Shown here piece by piece: positions 9,861-22,429 of a DNA stretch of 64,000 bases. The DNA comes from Neelides folsomi (Eukaryota > Arthropoda > Collembola > Neelipleona > Neelidae). A program made the position numbers and the translations under genes. How positions within the stretch are numbered: position 1 is the stretch's first letter; the number at the start of each line of letters is the position of its first letter. The DNA lies in the NCBI GenBank assembly GCA_034687125.1, contig JAQGBZ010000073.1:124001-188000 (forward strand), read 5' to 3'. Below the pieces are notes generated by a model. It searched no databases, was not told the origin of the DNA, and saw nothing but the letters and a program-made list of their open reading frames with translations.

Positions 9861-12325
9861 AAGGATGTGGAGGGAAGAAGGGATCTTGAGATTGATTCGT
9901 AACAGATGGGGAAACTTCTGGAGTAAGGACCCGAAATATCTTAAATTATCTTGTAGGTCTTTCTCTGGATTACGCCCGTGTCACAATTAATGGCATAGCT
10001 TAGCTGCCGAAACCGAAAAATAGGATACGAATCATGGTGGTAGGTTTTTCTAATGGGATGACACGACAAGTAACCACATTGCTTCAACACAATTACCGTT
10101 GAGTCGTCGAGCCTTGAGCCATACATTTCTTCCTTAGATTCGAATTTATCCTAACGATTCCGAAACGTGAGTTTCAAAAGTGAGCCGGGTGAGCCTGTGC
10201 CCCTGGACATAGGGATCTTCGGGAGTCGAGACGAGGACTGGAAGTCAAAATGGGAAGGAGGGAAAATAAGCTCAGCTCGGCTCAGAGCAGAGACTGATGA
10301 AATTAGGTGTATATTTTGGGAGTGGGCGTGGTGGGGAAGTCTTTATCTCTCTTCTGTTATAACCCAAGGGTAGTTTTTTGGATGCTGGAGGCAGATCCGG
10401 GGCTTTTTCCTGGAGAGGAAGTAAATTGAAGAGCGATCAAGACACGAGCCATCCAATCCATCAATCTATTTCAATGTCTCCTCTTATGATGGGACCATTG
10501 AGGACGGCTTCGTCTGGCTCTAGAAATTACTCTTGCTTCACCAAAAGGAAAAGTCAGTCTTCTTTCATTAGTGAAAGAGGAAGATGATGTCGTCCAATTT
10601 TCAAGAATATACCTCACATATGCTTTTTACAACAGCCGGATTTCATATCGATTCTTTTTCCAAAAGTCCTTTCTATTGTTGAACATTTTCCTCAAGGATT
10701 TGACTTGTTTTATTGTGAGGATTCTTAGAATTAAATAACATTTTATAAATAATATTTGATACATTTATATTTATTATTTTTAGCTACATTGTATAAATAA
10801 TGATTATCAATAAAGTTCTAAACATAGATAAATTGATCATTAAAAAGGATATATTTTATTTTTAACTTGAAATAAAAGTCCAAATAATTAATCAATAGCC
10901 AACAATAGACATTTTAAGACTTCTAGAAAAAATAATTTTATTGTTACATATAGCTTTTTTAAAAGGATCGATTTATTTACATTCAGCTCCGTTGGTTTTC
11001 CTTTGGGTGTATCAGTTTAAAGGATTTTCATGGTAGGATGAGAAGAAAAAGACTCCAGCAGTCCATTAGTGAATCGGATTAGGGGATTTGATTAGGAGAA
11101 ATTAAGTTTGTTGATGGGACGTGCTCTATTTGAAATAAATAAAATGTTCATCGGTGGTACTTAGAAGCGAGAGTCAAAAAGTTTTATTGATCTGATAATG
11201 GAATCTGAGCAGGAAGAGTATTAGTCTATAACAGATTAACCTCGCTCTATTCCCCCTTCAATTAGGCCGAAGGAGACTTAAGGCGAGGGAAGGAGGCTAT
11301 AAGAACTTAAGGATTATTATTCATATGGATGAATTCAGTGGAGAGCTGTTTGGAGAAAAGATTGGATTGCCTGAGATTGAATCGAGAAAGAGAGGAGAAT
11401 GGTAATAAGAAATGAGGAGCGTCACTCTCTTAAACCTCTTTCAGGGAAAGAGGAAATCTCCTTTCTGATGGCTTATAATGGAGCTTCGGTTTCGGTTTAA
11501 CGGGGGCAAATCCTCAATGGGGTCTTCATACTTATATGAGCTCCTCGGCTCTGTCTAGTACTAAAGAGTAGATGCGGTTCATTCAGGGCCAGGCTGGTTG
11601 GCCCCATTATAGTTATAATGGTCTCGAGAGCTTCTTATTAGAAAGTCAATTTCAGTGAGAGAGGAGAAAATGATTTAGAGGACGGCGTTTTTAATGGTCG
11701 AGAACGATTTTGCACGGACAATGGAGAGGTATTGGGGGAAGAGCGGAATGTTTTATTCGGAAGGAGAGCGTGAAGGGTGAGGAGGACGCGGGTTTTATGT
11801 ACTAAATACTTCCCAGGTATACTTCCCATATATATGAGTGTATGTATTACCTATGTATGTAAGTACTAGATAAGTAGATAATATGAGAGTTGTGGAGCAA
11901 TCGCAGAGATACCTAATTCCTGAAATTTCTCCACATTTTTCTGCCACTATAAGTCATCTTTCTTTGGAGCTCATCTTCTCCCACTCCCTCGCATTCAATT
12001 CCCTCCCTCTTTTCATCAGAGACGCGGAATGAGTCTCCTATAAATTTATTGAAAAAATCTCTTTTCTTCATTCCTCTTCCCAAATACATCTTTCAGGGTA
12101 GGATGGGTCTTGGAAAACAGAATGCGATGAGTTATTTGATTCCATAAAGTCGAACCCTCCACCTGGGAAATTGGATGAACTAAACCCGTATCTCTTCCCG
12201 CATTTCTTTCCTCTCCGCCTCTCCGTTCACCCAATTCCCACTCAACCACTTTCCCTCTTTATGTTCCATCATACTCGCTCAAGATTGGGGAAAGTTATTA
12301 CTTAATATTCTTTATTGCTTTCCAG
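9861..12325. other. Spacer with an AT island and a purine-to-pyrimidine switch
   Basis: No gene seen. G-rich at about 10150-10440, AT-rich island at 10680-10990, then purine-rich from about 11000 to 11830 (11701-11820 is 77/120 purine). It switches to pyrimidine-rich (11941-12000 is 17/60 purine). TATG-type microsatellite sequence lies at the switch (11833-11870). Frames of 60-69 codons in this stretch show nothing recognisable. Confidence 0.55.
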
Positions 12326-12412
12326 AAATATCAATATTATTAATTTAAAATGGAGTCCATTAAGATTTTCCTCTTTAGAAATAACGGGAAGTTTGAAGCG
12401 GTTATACAATGA
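12326..12412 (+). CDS. Exon-like segment with a 20-codon ORF in perfect Kozak context
   Basis: A strong acceptor (TTTATTGCTTTCCAG ending at 12325, with a CTTAAT branch-like sequence upstream) is followed after 24 bases by an ATG at 12350 in near-ideal context (AAA before, G after). The frame, MESIKIFLFRNNGKFEAVIQ, stops at 12412. It could be the start of a coding exon, an upstream ORF or a micropeptide. No good donor follows before the stop. No homology is recognised. Confidence 0.1.
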
Positions 12413-12645
12413 ATCTCGCTTGAGGAACTCCTCTCGCCTCCCTGCCTCATTTCTTAGATCATGAATTCCCTACTTAAGTCAACACAGAAAGCAAATTGAA
12501 TCTTGGATTGAACAGACTATTGATAATTCAATTAATTAAGCTTGAGAGTTTTAAAAGTGCTATTCATTTTCAAGAGGTTACGTCTTTAATTAAATTAATG
12601 CATGTACTATATGTATAATTAGTAAATGGTTGCTAATTTATATAA

Positions 12646-12975
12646 TGGTTCAAAAATTTTGGAGAGGGAAATTTATTTCAAAGCAAGTCCAAAGTTGTGG
12701 AAATTCCTCGTTTGACGAACTTTCTCAAGGAATCAGTCAACTTTTATTCATCATTCATGGAAGGCCCAAATCTCGAGAGGAAATTAAATAGAATCATAGG
12801 GAGGGAAGTTGAGCATTTGAGGCCTTATCTTCCTGCCACTCACGCCCAACTTTTCCATGACGTCCATGAGCCATTGAGCGAGAAAATATACGCGAATGAA
12901 AGGTTTACTAAATATTATGTTCTACAGACTCCCCTCACAATATGTTCCCGAATGGGAGTTCAAATTGAAAGATAG
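12646..12975 (+). CDS. Unrecognised open frame, about 110 codons, no early ATG
   Basis: A plus-strand frame is open from 12646 to a TAG at 12975. It contains an internal run that looks globular, with alternating charged and hydrophobic residues (such as LERKLNRIIGREVEHLRPYL). The frame has no ATG in its first third. It would have to be an exon rather than a whole gene, and its 5' side lacks a pyrimidine tract. No domain is recognised. The peptide looks more protein-like than most frames here, but that is a subjective impression, and about ten frames of this length are expected by chance. Confidence 0.1.
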   Translation, partial: WFKNFGEGNLFQSKSKVVEIPRLTNFLKESVNFYSSFMEGPNLERKLNRIIGREVEHLRPYLPATHAQLFHDVHEPLSEKIYANERFTKYYVLQTPLTICSRMGVQIER

Positions 12976-15611
12976 TATCCGAAAATTAAATGGCCCCTCT
13001 CAATTTTCTAACCACGATTTCCCTTTTCTTTCACTCTCCTCCCATTCTCATTCTTCGTTGAAACACGGGAATGAGGAGTTAACAGGAAAATTACACTCCC
13101 TCTTCTTTTCTCTTGTCTCGATGTATTGATTATCAATAATCGTTAATTAGAATGGCGCAAAGTAGAATTTGAAACTTGTTCAAGCCCAACCTCTTCCATG
13201 ATTTCCTTTCATATTTCATGTAATGTCCTCAAAATTTTCGACGCCCTCCGTCAATTAAATGTATCAAAAATGGGGTTGGGCAAGAGAAAGACAACGACTC
13301 TTCAACATTTCTCCTTTCAACTTTTCTTTTTGTTGAACAATTTTCTAGTGGTCCTTCCCCTTTGTTCTCAAGTTGTTCCACTTGAGATTGAAGGAGAAGA
13401 AGAGCTTTTCCCTCCGTCTCCCCGTATCTATTATCCTTCCCTCGACTAGCGACAGAGTCTTCCCCTCTTCATCATAATATTTCAATAAAGTCTGACTAAA
13501 ATTAAGTAGATACTCTGAGATTGAGTTTAGGTGGCTTGTTTGTAGTTAGTTTCAAACTTTATTGTTTTTCAGGGAGAGACCTTATTAAATGTTAAATATG
13601 AACTGAATATATTTTTGGATACACCAGTAGGTACATAAAATGTAAATACTATGTATATTACATATTAAAGTTGGGCTATTGATATATGAAAATCCCTAAT
13701 ACAGTAATACTGTATTGTGCTCTTTGTCCTGATTTAATAAAAAACCCATTGAGAATTAATGAGGAGAAGGAAATTGATGAAAAACAAACTGGCTTGAATA
13801 TTTTTCTATTCTCTTCCTTATACTATGTAATTACATGGAAAAGTAGACTATATATGGAATAGGTAAATGTTAGTTAGTAATATTTAACAATCATATCTCT
13901 CCCATGTGTTATCTCAAAGAAAATTAATAAAAATTACGAGAATCAGGATTATGTTCAACTAATTACCAAAAGGGCAGAGCTCTTCCGATTAGGATTAATG
14001 ATTGGATTGAGCGAGTATAAGGGTGGAATTAGAAGTGGCTCCTGCCACGAAAGACTCTCTCGCACGCAGCCTTTCCTGTTCATCGTAATTAAAAATAGAT
14101 GTAAATTACATCGAGGGAGAAGCTCCTCGGAAAAATCTACTTCGAGGTAAAATACTCGCATGGGATCAATTCCCTTCCGCCTTCCTATTTCCTTAACCTC
14201 CACTTCTCCTCATACTAAAACTACTTTCTTTTTCCCTCACTTCATTCCTACCTCCTTCCCATTGTGCCTTGTTTAACTCAACTCCGAGTTATGTTTCCCC
14301 TCCTTTGTGTCCGCTGCATACAGAATGAGTGAGTACGTGAAAGAAGAGAAATACAATTTCGATAATATTCCTCTCTAAGAAGAGAGAGCAATTGAAGGTG
14401 AAATTGAATCCATGCACGATTTGAATATTATTCTCATTATATTTCTATTAAAATAAATGGAATTATCTTCAGGTGAAATCATTAGAGATAAATGCAGAAT
14501 GAAGTTGGAATGTTGTAATCTTGGGCCAATGTGGCTTTAAGAGTTTTATTCAATGTTTGCCCAAGGCTCATTTTTAAAGGAAGAGTGAGTGAAAGGGTGT
14601 AGGGATTCCAAGAGAGTTTCAGTTCATTAAGAATGAGCACTCACCTCTTTTCCATGCCTCACTACCTGACTTGCACTCTCTATTATTGATCTCTTATTCT
14701 TCTCCTATCCAAGGATTTCGTTTCACTAACATCCACATCAAAAAGAGAGAAAGACTTTCTCCCACAGCGAGCTAGGTATTGACTTTTGTGTTTCTAGGAC
14801 AACCAACCAAACAGGGCTTCACCTTACCACGACCCAAACTGGTGTAAACGGTGAAGACGCCGTGGCTTAGGGCTTAAACCTCCAATCCTCCAATGCTAGA
14901 AATGGCTTATCGTTAGCTAGTGAAGAAAACGAGAATTAACTATTACATTACCGTATTACATCCCACTTTGATGAGAACTTAGGGTGCATTGGTAATTCTC
15001 ATTAAATAGGATCTCATTAAATTGATGACGTAAACTACGAGCTTTAAACACGGTAATCTGCAATTCAATTGCTCGAGATAACGATAATAGTTAAATACAT
15101 TATATGCCAAATGTAATTTATAAGTAATATGAGAATTATTTGGCTAGAATTTCATATTTCCCCCCTTAGCTCTATACACAATGATGAATTAAAGTGGAGC
15201 ATTTACTTTGAATAATTAAAATTTTTAATTATTATCTTTTAAAATATGAATTTTTTGAGTTGAAAGGCCCGAGGGTTCCTAACTATTTTCATGATTAAAT
15301 GTTGTTCATTCTTCTCGATTCTTTGTGAGGGTTGTTTTGAAATCCTGCATATATTGCAAATAGAGGAAAACCGCAGGAAGAAGTCTGAGCATCACGTCTA
15401 TTGTATTTCTTCATTGGAGCCCCCTTGGCTCGGGATTACAAATGCCCGACTTGAAGAGACAAAGGAGGGATCCAGGCAGTAATCTAAATTCCATACAATG
15501 GTCTCTCCAAGCAGAGGCAAACATGCAAAAGCTTGATTAAAACCCTGGCTTTAGTCGTCTGTCTGTGCAGACCTTTCCTAATGACTCGGCTCTAATCTAG
15601 TGTTTTTTCAG
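12976..15611. other. Spacer, no gene seen
   Basis: C/T-rich at 13000-13450, AT-rich at 13500-13950, mixed to 15100, AT-rich to 15290. A good acceptor (TTGTTTTTCAG) ends at 13571 and opens onto about 19 codons before a TAA, with only a weak donor, so it was not called. The last 30 bases form the branch-like CTAAT and T6CAG acceptor of the next segment. Confidence 0.5.
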
Positions 15612-15683
15612 GTGACACGCTCGGTGACGGCGTTGACAGGTCGGAAGAGGCTCAGCTGCCGCTCCCTGGTTTACACCTCAAAG
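15612..15683 (+). other. Candidate internal exon, 72 bases
   Basis: This is the best-formed exon signal in the window. A CTAATCT branch-like sequence lies about 20 bases upstream. The acceptor is TGTTTTTTCAG, ending at 15611. The donor is TCAAAG|GTAAGC at 15683/15684. The enclosed 72 bases are clearly GC-richer than the flanks. Two forward frames are open throughout: one gives 24 complete codons in phase 0 (VTRSVTALTGRKRLSC and on), the other reads DTLGDGVDRSEEAQLPLPG. The third frame begins with TGA. I do not recognise either peptide. It could be a small coding exon of a large gene or an untranslated exon. Confidence 0.35.
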
Positions 15684-18611
15684 GTAAGCGGAGTGCCCAC
15701 CTTGCCACTCCACTCACTTTAATATCGCTAAAAGCCTTCATTGATGGGACTACAGATGTAATCCAAGGGTTGATAAGATAAGATGACGCATTCAAATTGA
15801 AGTGTTATTGGAAGAGGGCGGAGAGATAAGGAAGGATTTAATTAGGAGGCGTTGTAGGTGTCCCGAGACCCTTTATGTTTGTCTTTCGGAAAAGTAGGTT
15901 CTCTCTTCCCTGGCTTTTCTCCCCGGTTCCCTCGTCGTATCATATCGATTATTATTACGGCTTCCTCACCAGCCTCACTTCCCAGACGAACCTCAATATA
16001 TTAACACACACTTTTACATCCATTCGGCCCTGGAGAAGGAGTTATGATGACTATACCTTTATGTACACACTTCAAAATTTGAAATATAGAGTGTAATAAT
16101 ATAAGCATGTTGATGTACCTTTGCTCACCTTTTCCTTCCCAGCATTTCTCCGAGACTCCATGTTGAGCCCCGACTTCTCAGAATCCAATTTCTCGAGGGT
16201 TTACATTACACTATGTATGTACCCACGCCCTGGCAGAAACCATTATTATTTTTGAAATGAAAGAATGCCTCGTCGGAAATAATTCCGCCTCTTTCCACCA
16301 ACTCGCTCTCCTTCTAATTCATGAATGGGGGATTTCAATTTATGGATTTTCAGGGCCTTTCTCTTCCACAGCCCCTCCTTTATTCAGACACGTTCACCCG
16401 CACCGGGTTTTGAAGGAAAGTCTTTGTATGGCCAATGTAAAGAGAATCTCCATTGGAAGGCAGGAGTGCATGGTTCGTTGATTAATGAAATCATCATTTG
16501 GAGCCGAGGGAGTATTTTTATGGAGACGACGACGAGTTATAAAAAGAGACCTTTTCACAGATTCACTTCCCCATTACATTAAGAACCTCCTGGTAATGAG
16601 GGAAAGACATCAAGGAGCAAATCCCTGGGTGTGGAAACGAATGAGGAGTGAACCCTTTATTTGCTTACTTAAAATTCAACACAACCACTTGAATTTTAAA
16701 TCTCAGGAAAAAATATGATAATCTTGAGTCATCATTTGGTAAATAAGGCCTCACTCCCATTCCCATTACTTCACATCATTTTGGGCTAAGGGAGAATTCA
16801 GCATTAATTTTGTTCTGCTTTTATCTATTTTGTCAACTTTGTCGAGGGCGATTTAGCGCCTCACCGCATTTCGCCCACATTAAATTTCCATTCTGTTGGG
16901 AGCAAATTACCAACATACCTTCTACACATTACTTCCCCCAGTTCAATGCTCATGGAGAGTGATGAACGAAGAGGGAACATTTTGTTGATTTTATGCTCAC
17001 GCCAAAAGACCCACACATATGTGAAAAGCAGAAAAGATCCCAAATTGGAGTAGGATAAAATTAGATTTCTACAAAGCATTGTAAATTTGCAGTTCATATC
17101 TACCGTGGCTCATCATCAGTATTCAAATGGTCTTCCCTTCTAAATGAGGCTGTTCAAAATTTAATTTTCATCATTGATGAAATTCTCTATGAAATGATAT
17201 TGAAATGCTTCTAGATTGCTCATTATTTTCCTCTGAAGGCCGATCCCCTTTCGGTTTCCTCATACTGTATTAAGGTTTTTAAGCCTTCATTTGTAAATCT
17301 TTTAGTAAAGCGTAAATATGAATGAGATTATTAAACTGAATGAATTTCCTGTGTCCTGGAGCTTTACATAATGTAGTGAACAATTATATTCCCTTCCTAC
17401 ATACTATGTTAAATATAACGTTCTGAATTATTTTATTTTAAGATCATATCCACATTACTGGGAGATTTATTATAAATTACATATGGTACTGTGATATTTA
17501 AAACAAATATTTAGAATCTTTTCATAATTTCATAATGCACAAGCTTGAAGCATAAATAGATATTTAAATAAATGTGACATAAATTATTACAGATTAGTAT
17601 TAATAGAAAGTGTATTATCTAGTATTTTCTTTAACATATACAGATGCATTTACAATACTATCGGCACATGCCTACATGCAAGTTATAGGTTCATATTACT
17701 TCAATAGTTTTATTTAAAGATTAATAGCATTGATGATTAAATTACCTTGATGTAAACAAGACTTCTTGAATTATACAATATAGCCCACGTTGTAAATAAT
17801 TTCAAATTAAATTTAAATACAAGTAATAAACTTAAAAATACTGCTTTTATATCAAATTAATCAAAGTCTAAGCCGTGGCATAATAAGTATGCTATCGCCC
17901 ATACATCATATGAAACAGTAAATTGGGAGTGGAGAAAAGTCGTATTTTAAAAGAGACAGAATTAACATTCATTTTCTCGCGTGCTCCTCTTACCCTCCCA
18001 ACGATTAATTTCTTTGCTCCCTTTCTCCTATTAAATTAAATAGTAATGAGTGTGATTAGTGAGTTGGAATGAAGAGGCAAATTATGATATGATAGGGAAG
18101 CTAATAGGTAGACTAATCAATATTTTTATTAGTGATACGATTACATTCTTTGGGAAGGCATTGGAATGCCGTCAGCTGGGCATAGAACTTTCCGCGGAGT
18201 CTCTCGCGTGACTCTATCAATAAATTTGACCGAACAGTCCCTGGATCCGATTTGTATAGGAGTTCAACCGTTCGTCTAGCAAATAATGCAAATTGATTCG
18301 TATACAAATTACATCTAGTTTTTTTTATCGATTTTGTGACTTCTTGTAAAGACTCCTATCTAAATATAGGTTCAATTATTCCGTGCTTGTTCATTGAACA
18401 TTACATTAGTTGGATTTACGCATATTATGTATTTATAAATATTGTAATCATTGCATTTGTATAATATTTACAACGAATTTCCATTCATTCACTTTTTTAT
18501 AAATGTATGCGATAAGCTATAACATGCGTTTATAAATATTTTACCTTACGTATTCAAATGTTAAGATGATTCCTGCTTTAGTCATTAGCCGATTGATTGG
18601 TGAACTGGAAC
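15684..18611. other. Spacer with AT island
   Basis: No gene seen. Several overlapping 73-85 codon frames at 15875-16718 occupy a GC-richer patch without recognisable domains. From about 17230 to 18590 the sequence is AT-rich and low-complexity. Confidence 0.5.
16538..16568 (+). promoter_or_regulatory. Possible TATA box with a weak initiator
   Basis: TATAAAAAG at 16538-16546 matches the TATA consensus well. A TTCACTT initiator-like sequence lies at 16562-16568, about 27 bases downstream of the first T. The initiator has a mismatch, the spacing is slightly short, and no clear transcript follows. Confidence 0.1.
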
Positions 18612-18719
18612 ATGATTCCTAAATTTTGCGAGGGTAAGGCTGCAGAAGCGAGGGAGATGAGTGAACTCGGGTCTTTTCTGTTATGGGATTTATTGGGTAA
18701 ACTCACGAACATTTGGGAG
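18612..18719 (+). CDS. Candidate first coding exon, product unknown
   Basis: An ATG at 18612 (AAC before it, so A at -3) opens 36 codons that end exactly at a donor (GGGAG|GTAAGC, 18719/18720). The frame is closed by a stop just upstream of the ATG. The peptide has an acidic/basic first half (CEGKAAEAREMSELG) and a hydrophobic second half (SFLLWDLLGKLT). Read through, the frame continues to 18923. No promoter signals are evident and no partner exon was found. Confidence 0.1.
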
Positions 18720-19745
18720 GTAAGCGTGATGGATTATGACAATAATGCCCCTCTTCCGTCGAACAACTTTATAACTTTCGGATACCCTCCGCGATGTCAT
18801 ATACCATACATATATTTAGTCGTGTTTTTGGCAGCGAGTTGGGGGATTATCTCGAAATGGAATCATGGCCACTCAGAATTTACTGAACAAACTCGTATTA
18901 TATTGAACTCGTCTCTTTTTTGAGTTCTCTTTGTCCTCCTTACGTCTTCACCACATGTTGCTTCATCGAGTATGTGAGATTCCTTGATCGAATTTTCAGA
19001 TAATAGTAATTCCAAAGTACTTACATCCCCAAGTGCCTAATGCATCATTTAGACAGAGCCGCCTGGTTCCATATTTTGAGTGAGAGAATGAAATTGAGTG
19101 GGGAAAGGAGCACAATTTGGAGGCATTAAAGAACTCGAGTGTATCGATTGGTTTCGTGCGGTTTGACCAAAGGAGCCTCTGCGTTGGGCAAAGGAAATGG
19201 AGCTTGATGACCAATATTCGTTTTTCGTAATTACATTTATGCCTCCATACAAATGATATAATTACTTTTCCACTTTGTAACTTCCTTTCTCCTCCTAACA
19301 CTGTAATTTGGATTCTGACAAAGTTAGTTAAGCTAGAAGCATGACAAACAAGAAGGGTTTCTCTTGTTGGCGGAACTTAGTTGATAGAAAAAAAGAAAGT
19401 TGGGAGAAAGGAAACTTTCTTGGTGAAATTGTTTCAACTTTCATTCTTCCCGAGAAGGAGGGATGAAAGTTAAAGGAGGGGACTGACTGGGAAAAGTCGA
19501 AGAATTAAATTTTTCTCCGAGAAAGGAATGAGGGAGAGAGGGAAGTTTCAATAATGAATCTTTAGGGACCTAAAAGATTTTGGTCGTGGTGAGGGAAAGG
19601 CATTGGCGCCCATTCTCATCCTCATTATTTGATTGGGGACTGGTGGGGAAATTGGGGTTCAATTCAACTTAACTAAAAATGAAGTTTACGGAGGATCTAA
19701 AAGGCAGCGGCTCATCCTGGAGAATTTCAAAACCTATTAATTAGA
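18720..19745. other. Spacer, no gene seen
   Basis: Two overlapping minus-strand frames (67 and 101 codons, 18996-19301) were inspected and not called. From 19380 to 19690 the plus strand is purine-rich. A small perfect inverted repeat lies at 19393-19421. Confidence 0.5.
19393..19421. repeat. Inverted repeat, 9-bp arms
   Basis: AAGAAAGTT at 19393-19401 and its exact complement AACTTTCTT at 19413-19421 flank an 11-base purine-rich loop. It is short enough to be chance in biased sequence. Confidence 0.6.
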
Positions 19746-20309
19746 ATGGAGGGAAAGAGAATGGGCCAGAGAGCCCATGGCTGGTTCAAGAGAGGTCATA
19801 AATGTCCGTGTCTGCCGATAAATGACCCAAATTTATATTTGTTAGTTGAAGGGAGAAAGCTGGTGGGTTTATATCTGCCCAGGCCCTGTTCCAAGGTTCG
19901 AGAGGAGCCGAGTCTGGTTCTCAAAGCGAGTGAGAGAAATGGATACTCAAGAAGGAAAAATAGACTTTACTTTCCCAATCTCCCTCCATTCCATGAACCA
20001 AATGCTTATTTGACTCTCAATTTAATTTGGTTAAAATGTTCCAAGCCGACACTCTCCAGTTCCCCCGAGCACTCCATCTCCCTCATGAGGTTGAAGACCC
20101 TGGTCGGTCCTTCATTTCCTCTCCGATACTTTGGTCTATTAGTCCCTACACTTTATTACCTGAAATCCTCCGTTCCCACCCTTTCCTCGCACATCCAATC
20201 ATCGTCAGAGACGTGCACACAATCCGGAGTTGAAATGACATTTCTCCAAAGCTCTAACTTGATCCTTATTATGCTTAAATATATATTATTATACATACTT
20301 TCCTTTTAG
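19746..20309 (+). CDS. Longest ORF in the window, 187 codons, unrecognised
   Basis: The ATG at 19746 sits in a strong context (A at -3, G at +4). The frame runs 187 codons to a TAG. The first 40 residues are basic with two close cysteines (KCPC). The rest is Ser/Leu/Pro-rich, and the last 20 are hydrophobic (LILIMLKYILLYILSF), resembling a C-terminal membrane anchor. At this composition roughly 0.1-0.2 frames this long are expected by chance, so it is mildly unusual. However, a second frame (20027-20233) is open over the same bases, and no family is recognised. The C/T-rich composition favours Ser, Leu and Pro and may explain the openness. Confidence 0.15.
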   Translation: MEGKRMGQRAHGWFKRGHKCPCLPINDPNLYLLVEGRKLVGLYLPRPCSKVREEPSLVLKASERNGYSRRKNRLYFPNLPPFHEPNAYLTLNLIWLKCSKPTLSSSPEHSISLMRLKTLVGPSFPLRYFGLLVPTLYYLKSSVPTLSSHIQSSSETCTQSGVEMTFLQSSNLILIMLKYILLYILSF

Positions 20310-22429
20310 CTCTTTCCATTATTTTTCCTCCTAGTAGCAGTCAATTTCACGTCTATGCAATTCCATTTTTATGTCCCCCATGAACCATTGAGAGAGGAGA
20401 AGGAAGTCGCCTCGATTCCGCCTAATCCAGTACCAGTCTTTTCCTCAACGACTGTTTGCTTTAGGACCCAAATTGTACATAAAATGAATTTGTTGAAAAG
20501 TTCCAATTAACGTCCGGCATTTATGAGATGAAATGTCCACATGAGTGTTTGATCTTCCCTCGGTTCATTTCTGCAAGCTCGACGAGTTTCATTTTCTTTT
20601 TGTGTGCCAGGGTTGTAAAGGGGACAAATTGAAGCTTACATGGCGGTTGCAAATAAAAGTTTTTAATTAATTTCCCCTTTCATTAAGGAAGAGGAAATTG
20701 GAAATATTGTTTGGCTTTTCGGCCCTAACTTCACAATTGAATTTAATGATGAGGCAAAAGATTTGATCAGCCCTCCTCGCTCTTCCAAAAGGATCGAAGC
20801 CAAACTTGTGGTTTTCGAAACTCGAAAGTGGATAAGTTTGAGATTTTACGAAGATCGAGCAGATTCTCGTCAAAGTTTCACTCTAAAAACTTTTTGCGAG
20901 TGTGTAAAGGGAGGAAATGTAAAGCCCGTGATGTTGGCCGAGGGGCGATAAACCAAATATGAGTGAGATAATTCAAACGTCGTGAGAATTCAGGATCGTG
21001 ATCTGTGTAATATCAGAAGCCCCGACATCCTTTTCGACAGGAGTCTTCGGACCACGACGGCTCGTCTCTCAACATGGGAGAAGGCGAGAGCAAATAAAAT
21101 ACCTCTCATCACAAAGTAACTTCAAGAGTTGCGAACATCCAAATCTTCAACAAATGGATTTTTTCCGTGCTTGAGCCATTTGCTCCCTTTCCTTTCAACT
21201 ACTGTAAAATATTGGGAGTTTGAGAGAAACAAGAAGAAGGCGAAATAGCTCATCAACTCATCATTTCATAAAGGTTGCAAAATGAAAAATTCTATATTGT
21301 ACATTTCACCTTGTTCAAATCAATCAAGGAGATGGAAAATTGTAAATAGAGGAAAAAATCTTTTTTAAAACATCAACATTTCTTAACAAACCCTATAAAT
21401 GAGCGAAAAATAATTTTATCCTCACGATTTATATGCACATTTCGAGCAACATAACCCATCGGCATTGTTTTTCTACTTTTGATAGCGCTCCTTGTGCTTC
21501 ACATTATGCAACTTGGATCTTTAACCTAACAGGGATTTATACCTTATAAATTCTTTTCTTACAAACAGAAAGGCCCACACATTGCCTTCCACGGCTTTTT
21601 CCCATTAATAAATAGTTAAGCTCTCTCATTTAATCTGAATAACCACCTTCAACGGCTTTAAAGACCATTTGGAGGGAAACGTATGGTGAGGAGATCGATT
21701 TTTTTTCATTTCATATTTATTAAAACAGATCTTCCCTGCCCTGGTTGATGGGAATGATAATAAATAAGCGTGATTTATTACGAGGGATCTTTAGAGAAAG
21801 ATGCTTACTCATCATGGTTAAAAGTGAAAGTCTGATGAACCTATGAATAGAAATGAGGATATGTATAATCTCCACCTCAGCTTAATGAAATTCCCTCAAA
21901 ACGGAGAAGGAAGGAAGGAGAGGAAAGTTAGCCCCCCTTTAGTTGAACATATCAGGAAGGAGATTAACTCCCGAGAGGAGTGTTATGAAGATGGGGCAGA
22001 GGATAGGGCAAGTGTCACAATGAGCATCATCCTCAATGGGAGCTGAGCGGAGGAGTCTTTGAATGTGTTATTCTCCCATTTCCTATTATAGCATTAAGGT
22101 TCATATTCCGGGATCACCGACCCTTGGACTTCTCGAGAAAACGGCGCATTGAACCATATAAAATTTTACGAGATTTCATCAAAGTTTAACTTTGTTTTTA
22201 AAACTTTGTGGCTTTGTCAGGCTGAGCTTGAGTTGAGAATGATCCATTCTTCCATTGAGTATATTTAATGTACTCTTGGTCGTCTTTCCCTTTCATTTGC
22301 AACTTTCTCTAAGAGATATAATGACTCACTTTCCTCTCGTCATTACCGCCATTTGTGCTCTTGTTTTGTTCGCCAATCTCCTCCAGCCTCCACTCATTTC
22401 CGCTTCTTTTTACCCCATTTTCCCCCATT
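20310..22429. other. Spacer, no gene seen
   Basis: Ordinary mixed composition with frames of 60-68 codons on both strands and nothing recognisable. Neither splice pairs nor repeats stood out. Confidence 0.5.

Noticed and set aside
13572-13640. Plus-strand exon after TTGTTTTTCAG
   Set aside because: Only about 19 codons before TAA, and no convincing donor.
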